Source: Pseudomonas sp. BCA17 (lineage in GTDB: Bacteria > Pseudomonadota > Gammaproteobacteria > Pseudomonadales > Pseudomonadaceae). From it: 64,000 nt of DNA. The position numbers and the translations under genes are program-made. Below, in pieces: positions 45,459 to 55,271 of this stretch. How positions within the stretch are numbered: the stretch's first letter is position 1; the number at the start of each line of letters is the position of its first letter. The notes beneath the pieces were generated by a model that was not told the origin of the DNA, searched no databases, and was given only the letters and a program-made list of their open reading frames with translations. The DNA is taken from assembly GCF_004519405.1 (NCBI RefSeq), contig NZ_SGWI01000001.1, positions 1,736,001-1,800,000 of the forward strand, written 5' to 3'.

Positions 45459-47834
45459 TTAGACGGGCGCTTGGCCTTCAGCCAGGAAGAACCAGGTTTC
45501 CAACACGGAATCGGGGTTCAGCGAGACACTTTCGATGCCCTGCTCCATCAGCCACTTGGCCAGGTCCGGGTGGTCCGAAGGGCCCTGACCGCAGATGCCG
45601 ATGTACTTGCCGGCCTTGTTGCAGGCGGCGATGGCATTGGCCAGCAGCTTCTTGACTGCCGGGTTACGTTCGTCGAACAGGTGGGCGATGATCCCGGAGT
45701 CACGGTCCAGGCCCAGTGTCAGCTGGGTCAGGTCGTTGGAGCCGATGGAGAAACCGTCGAAGAACTCCAGGAACTCTTCGGCCAGGATGGCGTTGGACGG
45801 CAGCTCGCACATCATGATCACGCGCAAGCCGTTTTCGCCACGGGACAGACCGTTTTCAGCCAGCAGGTCGACGACCTGGCTCGCCTCGCCCAGGGTGCGC
45901 ACGAAAGGCACCATGATCTCGACGTTGGTCAGGCCCATCTCGTTGCGCACGCGCTTGAGGGCGCGGCATTCGAGTTCGAAACAGTCACGGAAGGCTTCGC
46001 TGATGTAACGCGAGGCGCCACGGAAGCCCAGCATCGGGTTTTCTTCTTCCGGCTCGTAGAGCTTGCCGCCGATGAGGTTGGCGTATTCGTTGGACTTGAA
46101 GTCCGACAGACGCACGATGACCTTTTTCGGGTAGAACGCCGCGGCCAGGGTGCTGATACCTTCGACCAGCTTATCGACGTAGAAGCCCACCGGGTCGTTG
46201 TAGCCGGCGATGCGCTTGTCGACGCTTTCCTTGAGTTCCAGCGGCAGGCCGTCGTAGTTCAGCAGGGCCTTGGGGTGCACGCCGATCATGCGGTTGATGA
46301 TGAACTCCAGGCGGGCCAGGCCCACACCGGCGTTCGGCAATTGTGCGAAATCGAAAGCGCGATCAGGGTTGCCGACGTTCATCATGATCTTGAACGGCAA
46401 CTCGGGCATGGCGTCGATGGAGTTTTGCTTGATGTCGAAGCCCAGCTCGCCTTCGAAGATAAAGCCGGTGTCGCCTTCGGCGCAGGATACGGTCACGCCC
46501 TGGCCGTCCTTGAGCAACTGGGTGGCGTTGCCACACCCCACCACGGCAGGAATCCCCAGCTCACGGGCGATAATCGCCGCGTGGCAGGTACGCCCGCCAC
46601 GGTTGGTCACGATGGCGCTGGCGCGCTTCATCACCGGTTCCCAATCCGGGTCGGTCATGTCGGAAACCAGTACGTCGCCTGGCTGGACTTTGTCCATTTC
46701 GGACACGTCCTTGATGATCCGTACCTTGCCCGCGCCGATACGCTGGCCGATGGCACGGCCTTCCACCAGCACAGTGCCGGTTTCCTTGAGCAGGTAGCGT
46801 TCCATGACATTGGCCGACGTGCGGCTTTTCACGGTCTCCGGGCGGGCCTGCACGATGTACAGCTTGCCGTCGTCACCGTCCTTGGCCCATTCGATGTCCA
46901 TCGGGCACTTGTAGTGCTTCTCGATGATCATCGCCTGCTTGGCCAGTTCGCTGACTTCTGCGTCGGTCAGGCAGAAACGTGCACGCTCGGCCTTGTCGAC
47001 TTCAACGGTTTTCACCGAGCGACCGGCTTTAGCCTCGTCGCCATAGATCATCTTGATGGCCTTGCTGCCCAGGTTGCGGCGCAGGATGGCCGGGCGGCCC
47101 GCTTCGAGGGTGCCCTTGTGTACGTAGAATTCGTCCGGGTTGACCGCGCCCTGTACGACGGTTTCGCCCAAGCCGTAGGCACCGGTGATGAACACCACGT
47201 CACGGAAGCCGGATTCGGTGTCCAGGGTGAACATCACGCCGGCAGTGCCGGTTTCCGAACGCACCATGCGTTGCACACCGGCAGACAGGGCCACCAGCTT
47301 GTGGTCGAACCCCTGGTGTACGCGGTAGGAAATGGCGCGATCGTTGAACAACGAGGCAAACACTTCCTTGGCTGCACGAATGACGTTTTCCACGCCACGG
47401 ATATTCAGGAAGGTTTCCTGCTGGCCGGCAAACGAGGCGTCGGGCAGGTCTTCGGCGGTGGCCGAGGAGCGCACGGCGACCGCCATGTCCGGGTTACCGG
47501 CCGACAGGGTGGCGAAGGCGGTGCGGATTTCTTCGTTAAGCTTCTCGGGGAACTCGGCTTCCATGATCCATTGGCGGATCTGGGCACCGGTCTTGGCCAG
47601 GGCGTTGACGTCGTCGACGTCCAGGGCATCCAGCGCGGCGTGGATCTGAGCATTGAGGCCGCTCAGTTCGAGGAAATCGCGGTAAGCCTGGGCCGTGGTG
47701 GCGAAACCACCGGGCACCGACACACCAGCGCCTGCAAGATTACTGATCATCTCGCCGAGGGATGCGTTCTTGCCCCCTACGTGCTCTACATCATGGACGC
47801 CGAGCTTATCGAGGGAAACTACGTACTCTACCAA
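45459..47834 (-). CDS. ppsA: Phosphoenolpyruvate synthase
   Basis: 791 residues, full length. It converts pyruvate and ATP to PEP, AMP and phosphate. The N-terminal ATP-grasp domain ([31 protein letters not shown] split over the early region), the phosphohistidine domain with [13 protein letters not shown] (about residue 420) and the C-terminal PEP-binding barrel with the catalytic cysteine region [12 protein letters not shown] are all present. The divergent ppsR encodes its regulator, 179 bases away. It supports gluconeogenesis. Confidence 0.97.
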   Translation of the reverse strand: MVEYVVSLDKLGVHDVEHVGGKNASLGEMISNLAGAGVSVPGGFATTAQAYRDFLELSGLNAQIHAALDALDVDDVNALAKTGAQIRQWIMEAEFPEKLNEEIRTAFATLSAGNPDMAVAVRSSATAEDLPDASFAGQQETFLNIRGVENVIRAAKEVFASLFNDRAISYRVHQGFDHKLVALSAGVQRMVRSETGTAGVMFTLDTESGFRDVVFITGAYGLGETVVQGAVNPDEFYVHKGTLEAGRPAILRRNLGSKAIKMIYGDEAKAGRSVKTVEVDKAERARFCLTDAEVSELAKQAMIIEKHYKCPMDIEWAKDGDDGKLYIVQARPETVKSRTSANVMERYLLKETGTVLVEGRAIGQRIGAGKVRIIKDVSEMDKVQPGDVLVSDMTDPDWEPVMKRASAIVTNRGGRTCHAAIIARELGIPAVVGCGNATQLLKDGQGVTVSCAEGDTGFIFEGELGFDIKQNSIDAMPELPFKIMMNVGNPDRAFDFAQLPNAGVGLARLEFIINRMIGVHPKALLNYDGLPLELKESVDKRIAGYNDPVGFYVDKLVEGISTLAAAFYPKKVIVRLSDFKSNEYANLIGGKLYEPEEENPMLGFRGASRYISEAFRDCFELECRALKRVRNEMGLTNVEIMVPFVRTLGEASQVVDLLAENGLSRGENGLRVIMMCELPSNAILAEEFLEFFDGFSIGSNDLTQLTLGLDRDSGIIAHLFDERNPAVKKLLANAIAACNKAGKYIGICGQGPSDHPDLAKWLMEQGIESVSLNPDSVLETWFFLAEGQAPV

Positions 47835-48013
47835 GGTGATCTCTCCACTAACTGTGTTGGAAAAGCTCAGGACGCCGGCGGCTCATATAAGAGCAAACGC
47901 CTGCGCTTGTGGCCTGGACCTGGAAAATAAGTGAGAATGCGGCCCACTGCGGGACGGCAAAATCGCGCCTATCATATCCAAGATTCGCCACCAGCTTAAG
48001 GCCCAGGGCTCAA

Positions 48014-48832
48014 ATGAAACGATCTGCTTTCTTTATTTCCGACGGCACGGGTATCACCGCCGAGACACTGGGTCAAAGCCTGCTTGCGCAGTTCGAAAAC
48101 GTTACCTTCGCCAAATTCACGCGGCCCTATATCGACAGCGTGGATAAAGCGCGGGCCATGGTACAACAAATCAATCTGGCGGCTGAAAAAGACGGTTTCC
48201 GTCCGATCATTTTCGACACCATCGTGAATCAGGATATTCGTGAGATCCTGGCGACTTCGAATGGTTTCATGATCGATATCTTCTCGACGTTCCTGGCGCC
48301 TCTCGAACAAGAGCTGAGTGAACACTCCTCGTACTCCGTGGGCAAATCCCATTCCATCGGGCACAACTCCAACTATATGGAGCGTATCGAGGCGGTGAAC
48401 TTCGCCCTCGACAACGACGACGGCGCCCGCACGCACTACTACGACAAGGCCGACCTGATCCTGGTGGGCGTGTCCCGCTGCGGCAAGACCCCAACCTGCC
48501 TGTACATGGCGATGCAATTCGGCATCCGCGCGGCCAACTACCCGCTGACCGAAGAGGATATGGAACACCTGACGCTGCCGGCAGCCCTGCGTGCGCACCA
48601 GCACAAACTGTTCGGCCTGACCATCGACCCGGACCGCCTCACGGCCATTCGTAACGAGCGCAAGCCTAACAGCCGCTACTCCAGCTATGCCCAGTGTGAG
48701 TTCGAGGTGCGCGAAGTGGAAAACCTGTTCCGTCGCGAGAATATTGCGCACATCAATTCCACGCATTTCTCGGTGGAAGAGATTTCCGCGAAGATTCTGG
48801 TGGAGAAAGGTGTGGAGCGGCGCTTCAAGTAA
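48014..48832 (+). CDS. ppsR: PEP synthetase regulatory protein (bifunctional kinase/pyrophosphorylase)
   Basis: 272 residues from the ATG at 48014; the open frame upstream lacks family sequence. DUF299 family: [15 protein letters not shown] at the start, P-loop [10 protein letters not shown], and the [16 protein letters not shown] end. It inactivates PpsA by ADP-dependent phosphorylation of a threonine and reactivates it by phosphate-dependent removal. Divergent to ppsA, as in other proteobacteria. Confidence 0.95.
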   Translation: MKRSAFFISDGTGITAETLGQSLLAQFENVTFAKFTRPYIDSVDKARAMVQQINLAAEKDGFRPIIFDTIVNQDIREILATSNGFMIDIFSTFLAPLEQELSEHSSYSVGKSHSIGHNSNYMERIEAVNFALDNDDGARTHYYDKADLILVGVSRCGKTPTCLYMAMQFGIRAANYPLTEEDMEHLTLPAALRAHQHKLFGLTIDPDRLTAIRNERKPNSRYSSYAQCEFEVREVENLFRRENIAHINSTHFSVEEISAKILVEKGVERRFK

Positions 48833-48852
48833 GCGCTTTTGCCGCAAGCGAT

Positions 48853-48913
48853 TGTAGTGAGCGAGCTTGTCGAGCCGCCGTAGCAACGGCGCTCGGCAAA
48901 CCCGCTCACCACA
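48853..48913. repeat. REP-like hairpin between ppsR and the MocR gene
   Basis: Outer arms GTGAGCG (48857-48863) and CGCTCAC (48903-48909) enclose an inner stem CGAGC-GCCG/CGGC-GCTCG around a TAGCAA loop (48871-48895, one bulged base). The GTGAGCGAGCTTG core is a common P. fluorescens REP form. It separates two convergent genes. Confidence 0.7.
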
Positions 48914-48930
48914 GCAACCGCCCCCCCGGA

Positions 48931-50355
48931 CTACAACTGAAACCGTCCCCCGCCCTGCCCGAGCGCGGTAGCCAACGCATCAAACCCCGCCCGCAACAAC
49001 TGATCATCCCCCGACGTATTACAGATACTCGCCCGAATGAACTGCGGTACCGCGGTTTGCCCCACGGCAAATGCCTCGGCGGTGGCGATCAGATAATTGT
49101 TCTGTTTGAGCTCCGCCTCGATTTCCGATGCACGCCAAGGCTCCGGCACTTCGATCCAGAAGTGCGGGCTGTTGAGATGGGTGCGGTATTGCAGGCCGGT
49201 CAACAGACCTTGCACCAGGGCCTTACGGCGGCTGATCTCATTGATTTGCTGACGCAGCAGGTATTCCGACGTGCCGTTTTCGATCCACTGGGTGGCCAGT
49301 TCCAGCGTCACCGGCGTGGCCATCCAGCAAGTGGATCGCAGCGCCGCCGAGATACGGCTGACCAGCGCTGGCGGCGCATGCACATAGCCCACACGCAGGC
49401 CCGCAGACACGGCCTTGCTCAGGCTGCTGATCAAAATCGTGCGTTCGGGCGCGAATGCACTGAGGGGCGGCGGACGATCTTCCACCAACACACCGTGGGC
49501 TTCGTCCTCAAGAATCAACAGATTGTGTTCGCGACAGACTTTGACCAACGCCTCCCGACGCGCTACCGATAACACCGCCGTCGTCGGGTTCTGGATGGTG
49601 GGTGTGCAGTACAACGCCGAAACCCGGTGATTTCGACAGACTTCATCCAACGCGTTCGGCAGCACGCCTTCTTCATCCATTTCCAGGCCAATCAGCCGGA
49701 TGCCCAACATGCGCGCTGCGGTGATCAGCCCGGGATAAGTCAGTTGCTCCGTGACCACCGTATCACCGGCCCGCAACAGCGCCATCATTGAGCAGAGCAG
49801 GCCATGCTGGCCGCCATTCACGCAAATGACCTGCTCGGGAATCGGATGAAAATCGCGCTGCACCAGCCATTGCGCGCCAGCCTCGCGATAGCGTGGCAGG
49901 CCGGCGTCCGGGGTGTAGGCGCTGATATCCTGGAGGAACTTGGCATTGGTCGACAGGGTTTGGAAGCTCTGGGCAAGAAATACCGTCTCTTGCCCGGGAA
50001 TATGCATATTGCGGCTCATGTCGAAGTACTGGCGCGGCTCATCGCTGAAGTTGCGAAAGCCTTCATCCCGCTGGCGCTCCATCCCACGCTTGCGTACGAA
50101 TGTGCCGTCACCGACCCGCGCCACCACCAATCCCAGACGCTCCAGTTCTCCGTAGGCCCGACTGATGGTGCCAATGGTCACCCCCAAGTTGTCGGAGAGC
50201 ACCCGATGGGGCGGCAGTTTTCTTCCTGGCTCAATCAAGCCTTCAAGGATGCCCCGCTCCATGACGTCGGACAGGCGCTTGTACTTCACCCCCTGACCGT
50301 TGGACAACCCCTCGCGCATAATTGACACCATGTCAATATTTGTTTTGACAGCCAT
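48931..50355 (-). CDS. MocR-family regulator: GntR-type DNA-binding domain fused to aminotransferase fold
   Basis: 474 residues from the ATG at 50355 (AGGG 6 bases upstream; another ATG lies one codon earlier). Winged helix of the GntR type at about 20-95 (PPHRVLSDNLGVTIGTISRAYGEL region), a linker, then a type I aminotransferase fold with the PLP lysine in SSLSKAVSAG. MocR proteins sense PLP or an amino compound. It is divergent from the exporter/JAMM-E1 operon, and the 103-base gap between them contains repeated GTTCAAT boxes, so it most likely controls that operon. Confidence 0.9.
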   Translation of the reverse strand: MAVKTNIDMVSIMREGLSNGQGVKYKRLSDVMERGILEGLIEPGRKLPPHRVLSDNLGVTIGTISRAYGELERLGLVVARVGDGTFVRKRGMERQRDEGFRNFSDEPRQYFDMSRNMHIPGQETVFLAQSFQTLSTNAKFLQDISAYTPDAGLPRYREAGAQWLVQRDFHPIPEQVICVNGGQHGLLCSMMALLRAGDTVVTEQLTYPGLITAARMLGIRLIGLEMDEEGVLPNALDEVCRNHRVSALYCTPTIQNPTTAVLSVARREALVKVCREHNLLILEDEAHGVLVEDRPPPLSAFAPERTILISSLSKAVSAGLRVGYVHAPPALVSRISAALRSTCWMATPVTLELATQWIENGTSEYLLRQQINEISRRKALVQGLLTGLQYRTHLNSPHFWIEVPEPWRASEIEAELKQNNYLIATAEAFAVGQTAVPQFIRASICNTSGDDQLLRAGFDALATALGQGGGRFQL

Positions 50356-50383
50356 CATTCGCCCTAATAGTGTGCTTTTGCGG

Positions 50384-50434
50384 GTTCAATCACCGGATTG
50401 AATCACTCATAACAAGTTCAATATAGAGTTCAAT
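50384..50434. promoter_or_regulatory. MocR operator boxes and sigma-70 promoter of the exporter/JAMM-E1 operon
   Basis: GTTCAAT occurs at 50384-50390, 50416-50422 and 50428-50434, with an inverted copy ATTGAA at 50397-50402. A promoter TTGAAT (50398-50403) - 18 bases - TATAGA (50422-50427) lies among them. Direct repeats spanning the promoter are typical of MocR/GabR sites. The overlap suggests the regulator acts directly on this promoter. Confidence 0.65.
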
Positions 50435-50458
50435 TACGGCTCAGGGAAGCAATAAACG

Positions 50459-51409
50459 ATGCCAATGTCCGCCGTTCTCGAAAACACTGCAAAAATCAAA
50501 AATCAGAAACAGTGGTTGGCTGGACTGGTGACCAGCATCATGTTCCTGATTGTGTGCCTGAGCTGGGGCACCACCTGGTTGGGCATCAAGATCGCCGTGG
50601 AGAGCGTGCCACCGCTGACGTCCGCCGGCCTGCGCTTCCTGATCGCCTTTCCATTGTTCCTGTGCTTTGCCCTGGCTCGTCGCGAGCCGATCCTGTTTCC
50701 CCGGGAAAGTCGCTGGTTCTTCGTGTTTGTGACCCTTTCCTACTTCAGCGTTCCTTATTACCTGCTCAACTACGGCGAGATGCACGTCTCGTCAGGCCTC
50801 ACCGCGCTGCTGTTCAGCTGCATGCCGGTATTTATCCTGATCTTCTCCGCGCTGTTCCTGCGTGAGCGCATCTATTTCTCCCAGGTGGTCGGCATCGGCA
50901 TCGGTTTCGCCAGCCTCTACATGATCATCCGCAGCCAGGGCCTGCACCTGGACCATGCGGAGTTCCTCGGCGTGCTGGCGATCCTGAGCGCCGCGATCAT
51001 GCACGCGCTGTGCTACGTCATTACCAAGCAAAAAGGCAGCGCCATCAGCGTGATCACCTACAACACCCTGCCCATCGGCATCGCCGGGCTGATGTTGTTC
51101 ATGGCCGGCTTGTGGTTTGAAACGCCCACCTTCGAACACATCTCCCTGCGTTCCTGGGGTGCGTTGTTCTATCTCGGGCTGGTTGCGTCGGTGGGCGGGT
51201 TCATCGTGTACTTCATGCTGCTCAAGCGTTTGAGCCCGATCATCCTGTCGTTCGTGTTCATCATCTTCCCGGTGTTCGCAGTGATCATCGGCGCGTGGTA
51301 CGAGGGTGTGGCGATTTCCCGGGACCTGATGCTGTACTCGGCCATCCTGCTGGCCGGCTTTGCAATCACCAAGTTGCCGATTGAAAAGTTCCTGGCCAGG
51401 AAATCTTGA
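50459..51409 (+). CDS. EamA/DMT family exporter
   Basis: 316 residues. Ten membrane helices in two EamA repeats (about 20-155 and 165-305); the SWGTTWLGIKIAVESVPPL opening and the YLLNYGEMHVSSGLTALLF stretch are typical. Some members (E. coli YdeD/EamA) export cysteine and O-acetylserine, which fits the cysteine-type genes behind it. First gene of the MocR-linked operon, 39 bases before the JAMM-E1 gene. Substrate is inferred only from context. Confidence 0.9.
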   Translation: MPMSAVLENTAKIKNQKQWLAGLVTSIMFLIVCLSWGTTWLGIKIAVESVPPLTSAGLRFLIAFPLFLCFALARREPILFPRESRWFFVFVTLSYFSVPYYLLNYGEMHVSSGLTALLFSCMPVFILIFSALFLRERIYFSQVVGIGIGFASLYMIIRSQGLHLDHAEFLGVLAILSAAIMHALCYVITKQKGSAISVITYNTLPIGIAGLMLFMAGLWFETPTFEHISLRSWGALFYLGLVASVGGFIVYFMLLKRLSPIILSFVFIIFPVFAVIIGAWYEGVAISRDLMLYSAILLAGFAITKLPIEKFLARKS

Positions 51410-51447
51410 CCCACTCGCCCCATCCACATCAGCAACGCGAGAGAAAC

Positions 51448-53310
51448 ATGGACCCCCTGCGCCCAAAAGCCCTGGAACAGATCTACGCCCACGCCAGCCG
51501 CAGCTACCCCGAGGAATGCTGTGGTTTCGTCTTCGCCGACGGCAGCGTGTACCTGGGCAGCAATATCCAGAACGAACTGCACCGCAAGAACCCCGAGATG
51601 TACCCGCGCAGTGCGGCCAACGGCTACACCTTTTCCGTAGCCGACACCTTGCTGATGAACAAGGCGTTTCGCAGTGACAACCCGGTGGTGGTGATTTACC
51701 ACTCCCACCCGGATGTCGGCGCCTATTTCAGTGACGAAGACCAGGACAAGGCGCTGTTCCTGGGCGAGCCGATCTACCCCGTCAGCTATCTGGTGGTTGA
51801 CGTTCGCCAGGGCCGGGCCCTGGGATCAAAGTTGTTTGCCTGGGATGGCAAGCATTTCGCCCTTAACCCTTTCAACGACCTGCACACGGAGTTGTCCATG
51901 AACGCTGTCTCTTTCCCCGACATTCTGGTTCGCGTAGCCAAGCTGCCGGGATCGACCCTTGAGGGCGCCGGATCGACATTGCGCGAAGTCATTGAAAATC
52001 TCTGCAGCCACCACCCACAGCTGCGCGCGCATCTGTTTCACGAAAAGAACAACCAGCTCAAGGAGCACTTCCTGTTCACTGCCGAAGAGGAACTGATCGG
52101 CGCCGATGAACCCTTACCGGAAAAAGCCAGGATCGAAGTGCTGCTGGCCACGTCCGGCGGCATGGATGTCGATGCCCTGAGCAACGAAGAAGTGCAGCGC
52201 TACGTACGCCACATCACCCTGCCCGGCGTCGGGCGCGAGGGCCAACTGAAGTTGAAGAAGGCCAAGGTGCTGATCATCGGTACCGGTGGCCTGGGCTCCC
52301 CCATCAGCCTGTACCTGGCGGCAGCCGGCGTCGGTACCCTGGGCCTGGTCGACTTTGACGTGGTGGAAAGCAGCAACCTGCAACGCCAGATCGTCCACGG
52401 CCACAGCACGCTGGGCATGCCCAAGGTCGAATCCGCCAGGCAACGCCTGCTGGACCTCAATCGCCATATCCAGATCAACGCCCACGACACCGCCCTGAAT
52501 GCCGACAACGCCCTGGAGCTGGTAGGCGCCTACGACCTGGTGATCGACGGCACCGACAACTTCGACACGCGCTACCTTGTCAACGACGCCTGCGTGCAGT
52601 TGGGCAAACCCCTGGTGTACGGCGCCATCTACCGTTTCGACGGGCAGATCAGCGTGCTCAACTATAAGGGTGGGCCGTGCTACCGCTGCCTGTTTCCCTC
52701 AGCCCCTCCCGCCGAACTGGCCCCCAACTGCAGCGCCGGCGGCGTGATCGGCGTATTGCCGGGGGTGGTGGGGATGATCCAGGCCACCGAGGCGATCAAG
52801 TTGTTGATCGGTATCGGTGAGCCCTTGTCCGGCCGCTTGATGCGCTTCGATGCGCTGGCGATGAAATTCAGCGAAATCCGCTTCAAACGGCGCGCCGACT
52901 GCCCCTGCTGTTCGGACCTTCGCCATAGCGAAAGCGTCGCGCCGGCCGTCTGCGCCGACGCTGTGCCGAGCCAACCGTCCCTGGCCGAAGAACGCTACAT
53001 CAAGCCGCGCGTACTCAAACAAGTGCTGGACCACCACAGCAGCGCCGACGTGCTGCTGGATGTGCGCGATGCCAGTGAACTGGAGGTGTGCAAACTGCCG
53101 GGCGTGGTGCACATCCCCCTGGCCGAGCTGGATGGGCAACTCGACAGCCTCAGCCGCGACAACACCCACTACCTGATCTGCTACGCCGGCACCCGTGCCG
53201 AGCAAGCGGCGAGCACCTTGCTGGCGGCAGGTTTTGCCAATACCAAAGTCCTGCAGGGCGGCATGAAACACTGGGTGCGCGACGTCGAACCCGACATGCC
53301 TTTGTATTGA
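51448..53310 (+). CDS. Fused JAMM peptidase - ubiquitin-like sulfur carrier - E1-like ThiF/MoeB - rhodanese
   Basis: 620 residues from the ATG at 51448. (1) JAMM/Mov34 metallopeptidase, about 1-148: E22/E23 in PEECCGF and the full motif H85-S-H87...S95-x-x-D98. (2) MoaD/ThiS-like carrier, about 151-238, ending in S-G237-G238. (3) ThiF/MoeB E1 domain, 239-490: LSNEEVQRYVRHI, ATP loop GTGGLGSP (278-285), DGTDNFDTR, zinc cysteines C411/C414 and C485/C487-488, catalytic cysteine C428 in APNCSAGG. (4) Rhodanese, about 515-615, with C578 in CYAGTR. Such parts make a carrier thiocarboxylate (E1 plus rhodanese) and release a carrier-bound amino acid (JAMM). Methionine follows each junction: M151 (GGAG 6 bases upstream) and M239 directly after Gly-Gly, as if separate genes had fused. 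Confidence 0.93.
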   Translation: MDPLRPKALEQIYAHASRSYPEECCGFVFADGSVYLGSNIQNELHRKNPEMYPRSAANGYTFSVADTLLMNKAFRSDNPVVVIYHSHPDVGAYFSDEDQDKALFLGEPIYPVSYLVVDVRQGRALGSKLFAWDGKHFALNPFNDLHTELSMNAVSFPDILVRVAKLPGSTLEGAGSTLREVIENLCSHHPQLRAHLFHEKNNQLKEHFLFTAEEELIGADEPLPEKARIEVLLATSGGMDVDALSNEEVQRYVRHITLPGVGREGQLKLKKAKVLIIGTGGLGSPISLYLAAAGVGTLGLVDFDVVESSNLQRQIVHGHSTLGMPKVESARQRLLDLNRHIQINAHDTALNADNALELVGAYDLVIDGTDNFDTRYLVNDACVQLGKPLVYGAIYRFDGQISVLNYKGGPCYRCLFPSAPPAELAPNCSAGGVIGVLPGVVGMIQATEAIKLLIGIGEPLSGRLMRFDALAMKFSEIRFKRRADCPCCSDLRHSESVAPAVCADAVPSQPSLAEERYIKPRVLKQVLDHHSSADVLLDVRDASELEVCKLPGVVHIPLAELDGQLDSLSRDNTHYLICYAGTRAEQAASTLLAAGFANTKVLQGGMKHWVRDVEPDMPLY

Positions 53311-53324
53311 TCGGGGATTGACTG

Positions 53325-54239
53325 ATGTTGCATAACTCCATTCTCGACGTCATCGGCCAGACACCCATCGTGCGCCTGGCGCAGTTTTCCGAAGACCTCG
53401 GCATCGAAGTCTACGCCAAGCTCGAATCCCTCAACCCGGGCGGCAGCCACAAGGCGCGCATCGCCCTGGGCATGATCCTCGACGCCGAGCGCCGGGGCGT
53501 GCTGATTCGTGACTCCGGGCAAACCATCATCGAGCCCAGCGGCGGCAATACCGGCATTGGCCTGGTGATGGCCGGCAATGTGCTGGGCTACAAAGTCGTG
53601 CTGGTAATCCCCGACAACTACAGCCCCGAAAAGCAAAAACTGCTGCGCTTGTACGGTGCCAAAGTGGTGCTGTCGGACAGCCGCCTTGGCAACAACTCCC
53701 ACGGCGAAAAATGCATGGAGCTGCAGTTGGAAAACCCCAACTACGTGATGCTCAACCAGCAACGCAACGGCGCCAATCCGCAAACCCACCGTGACACCAC
53801 CGCGCCGGAAATCCTTCGCGCCTTCGGTAAGCGGCGCGTGGATTACTTCGTCAGCGGCATCGGCACCGGCGGCCATATCACCGGTATCGGCGAAACCCTC
53901 AAGGCGGCGTGGCCGGCGATCCGCGTCATGGGCGTGGAGCCTGAAGAATGCGACCTGCTCAAGGATCGGCACGCGCCGCACCAGATCCAGGGGCTGTCGA
54001 TCGGGCTGATCCCGAGCATTCTCAACCTGGAGGTACTGGACGGCATGCTCAAGGTGCCGCACCAGGCGTGCGTCGACATGATGAAACGCATCATGCGCAC
54101 CGATGCCATCAGCCTGGGTTTGTCGTCAGCCGCCAACATGGTCGCCATCGCCCAACTCGCTCCCGAACTACCGCCCGAAACGGTGGTGTTGACCATGGTC
54201 TACGACAATGCTGACAGCTACCTGCCCAGTTTCGAATAA
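53325..54239 (+). CDS. Cysteine synthase/CysM-like PLP enzyme
   Basis: 304 residues, beta-family PLP enzyme. PLP lysine in NPGGSHKARIA (K43), where CysK/CysM usually have S-x-KDR; phosphate-binding loop SGGNTGIGL (usual TSGNTG, here with an extra Gly), and GTGGHITGIG. The divergent loops suggest it is not the housekeeping CysK or CysM. It starts 15 bases after the JAMM-E1 gene and would use an activated serine plus a sulfur donor, possibly the carrier thiocarboxylate as with mycobacterial CysM. Donor and acceptor are inference. Confidence 0.88.
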   Translation: MLHNSILDVIGQTPIVRLAQFSEDLGIEVYAKLESLNPGGSHKARIALGMILDAERRGVLIRDSGQTIIEPSGGNTGIGLVMAGNVLGYKVVLVIPDNYSPEKQKLLRLYGAKVVLSDSRLGNNSHGEKCMELQLENPNYVMLNQQRNGANPQTHRDTTAPEILRAFGKRRVDYFVSGIGTGGHITGIGETLKAAWPAIRVMGVEPEECDLLKDRHAPHQIQGLSIGLIPSILNLEVLDGMLKVPHQACVDMMKRIMRTDAISLGLSSAANMVAIAQLAPELPPETVVLTMVYDNADSYLPSFE

Positions 54240-54276
54240 CCGGTTACCCAACCAACCAGAATGCGGGGGTACCTCC

Positions 54277-55269
54277 ATGGGGGGCTTTATCGACATACAG
54301 CAGTTGCACGATGAGTTGCTCACCCATCTCATCAAGACCCTGACGCCTGCGCAGATGAAGCAACTGGAACCGCACCTGGCACCCTTGATCCAGAACGCCG
54401 CCCAGGCAGTCGCCGAAGACTTGATCGCCTACGCCTATCGCGATCCGGCGTCCCGTGGGCGCGGCGAGTTGATTCTGGAGTCCTATGCCTCGTTCAAGGC
54501 GGTGCTGTTCTACCGGCTCGCGCACCTGGTATGGCACTTCCCCGGCCACACCAACGGCGTGTTTTCACGCATTGCGCTCAAGCTCAGCAACCAGGGCAAG
54601 ATCCTCTCCGGTGCCGAGATCCACCCGGCGGCGCGTATCGGTCGGCGCTTTGTGCTGGACCACGGCTACGGCACGGTGATCGGCGAAACCTGCGAAATCG
54701 GCAACGACTGCTACATCCTCTGCGGCGTCACGCTGGGCGCTCGCGGCATCGCCAATAACCCGGACGGCAAGCGCCATCCACGCCTGGGCAACAACGTCGA
54801 AGTCGGCGCCGGCGCCCGGGTGCTGGGCTATGTGCTGATCGGCGATAACGTGTTTATCAGCCCTTCGTGCGTGATCACCCAGGACGTTCCGGCAGGCACC
54901 CGGGTCAGAGTGGTCAACCAGGTCCAACTGCAAAAAAACGTTGAAACGGACCACACCCATTACCTCGGTGCCTTCGCCCTGGATGAGCGCCTGCATGTCG
55001 TCGGCGAGGTCAACGCCAGCTACAACGTCACGGTGCTGGATGCCGACTTTCACCCGTTGCGCGGATTGATGCTGGAACCGACGGTGAAAGAACGCCATCA
55101 CCTGCAATTTCGCCTGCGCCGCCTCGACATCGGCGAACAACTGCCGCGCCTGCCGCTGAACCTGAAAATCTGCGGGCCGGAATTTGAAATCACCCTGCTC
55201 TCCCCCCCTGGCTTGAGCGCAATGGTGCGCCACCTGCTGCAAGCCAGCCCCTTGATCGTTGGAGGATGA
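54277..55269 (+). CDS. Serine O-acetyltransferase family with unusual C-terminal domain
   Basis: 330 residues from the ATG at 54277. The N-terminal helical domain (about 1-110) and left-handed beta-helix (about 112-210) are CysE/EpsC-like: the catalytic histidines appear in LDHGYG (H129) and KRHPRL (H167), followed by GAGARVLG. Ordinary CysE ends about here with a short tail that binds CysK. This protein continues for some 115 residues (about 215-330) with a domain I do not recognise. The last two codons GGA GGA also form the ribosome site of the next gene, whose start overlaps. It should supply O-acetylserine to the preceding enzyme. Confidence 0.87.
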   Translation: MGGFIDIQQLHDELLTHLIKTLTPAQMKQLEPHLAPLIQNAAQAVAEDLIAYAYRDPASRGRGELILESYASFKAVLFYRLAHLVWHFPGHTNGVFSRIALKLSNQGKILSGAEIHPAARIGRRFVLDHGYGTVIGETCEIGNDCYILCGVTLGARGIANNPDGKRHPRLGNNVEVGAGARVLGYVLIGDNVFISPSCVITQDVPAGTRVRVVNQVQLQKNVETDHTHYLGAFALDERLHVVGEVNASYNVTVLDADFHPLRGLMLEPTVKERHHLQFRLRRLDIGEQLPRLPLNLKICGPEFEITLLSPPGLSAMVRHLLQASPLIVGG

Positions 55270-55271
55270 AC

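Noticed and set aside
45129..47930. A 933-codon plus-strand open frame opposite ppsA
   Set aside because: It mirrors ppsA almost end to end; ppsA is a full-length, motif-complete enzyme. The frame results from codon bias.
55255..55269. Gly-Gly at the C-terminus of the serine acetyltransferase, resembling a ubiquitin-like tail
   Set aside because: The two GGA codons are the Shine-Dalgarno sequence of the overlapping alaX gene, which explains them without a carrier function.
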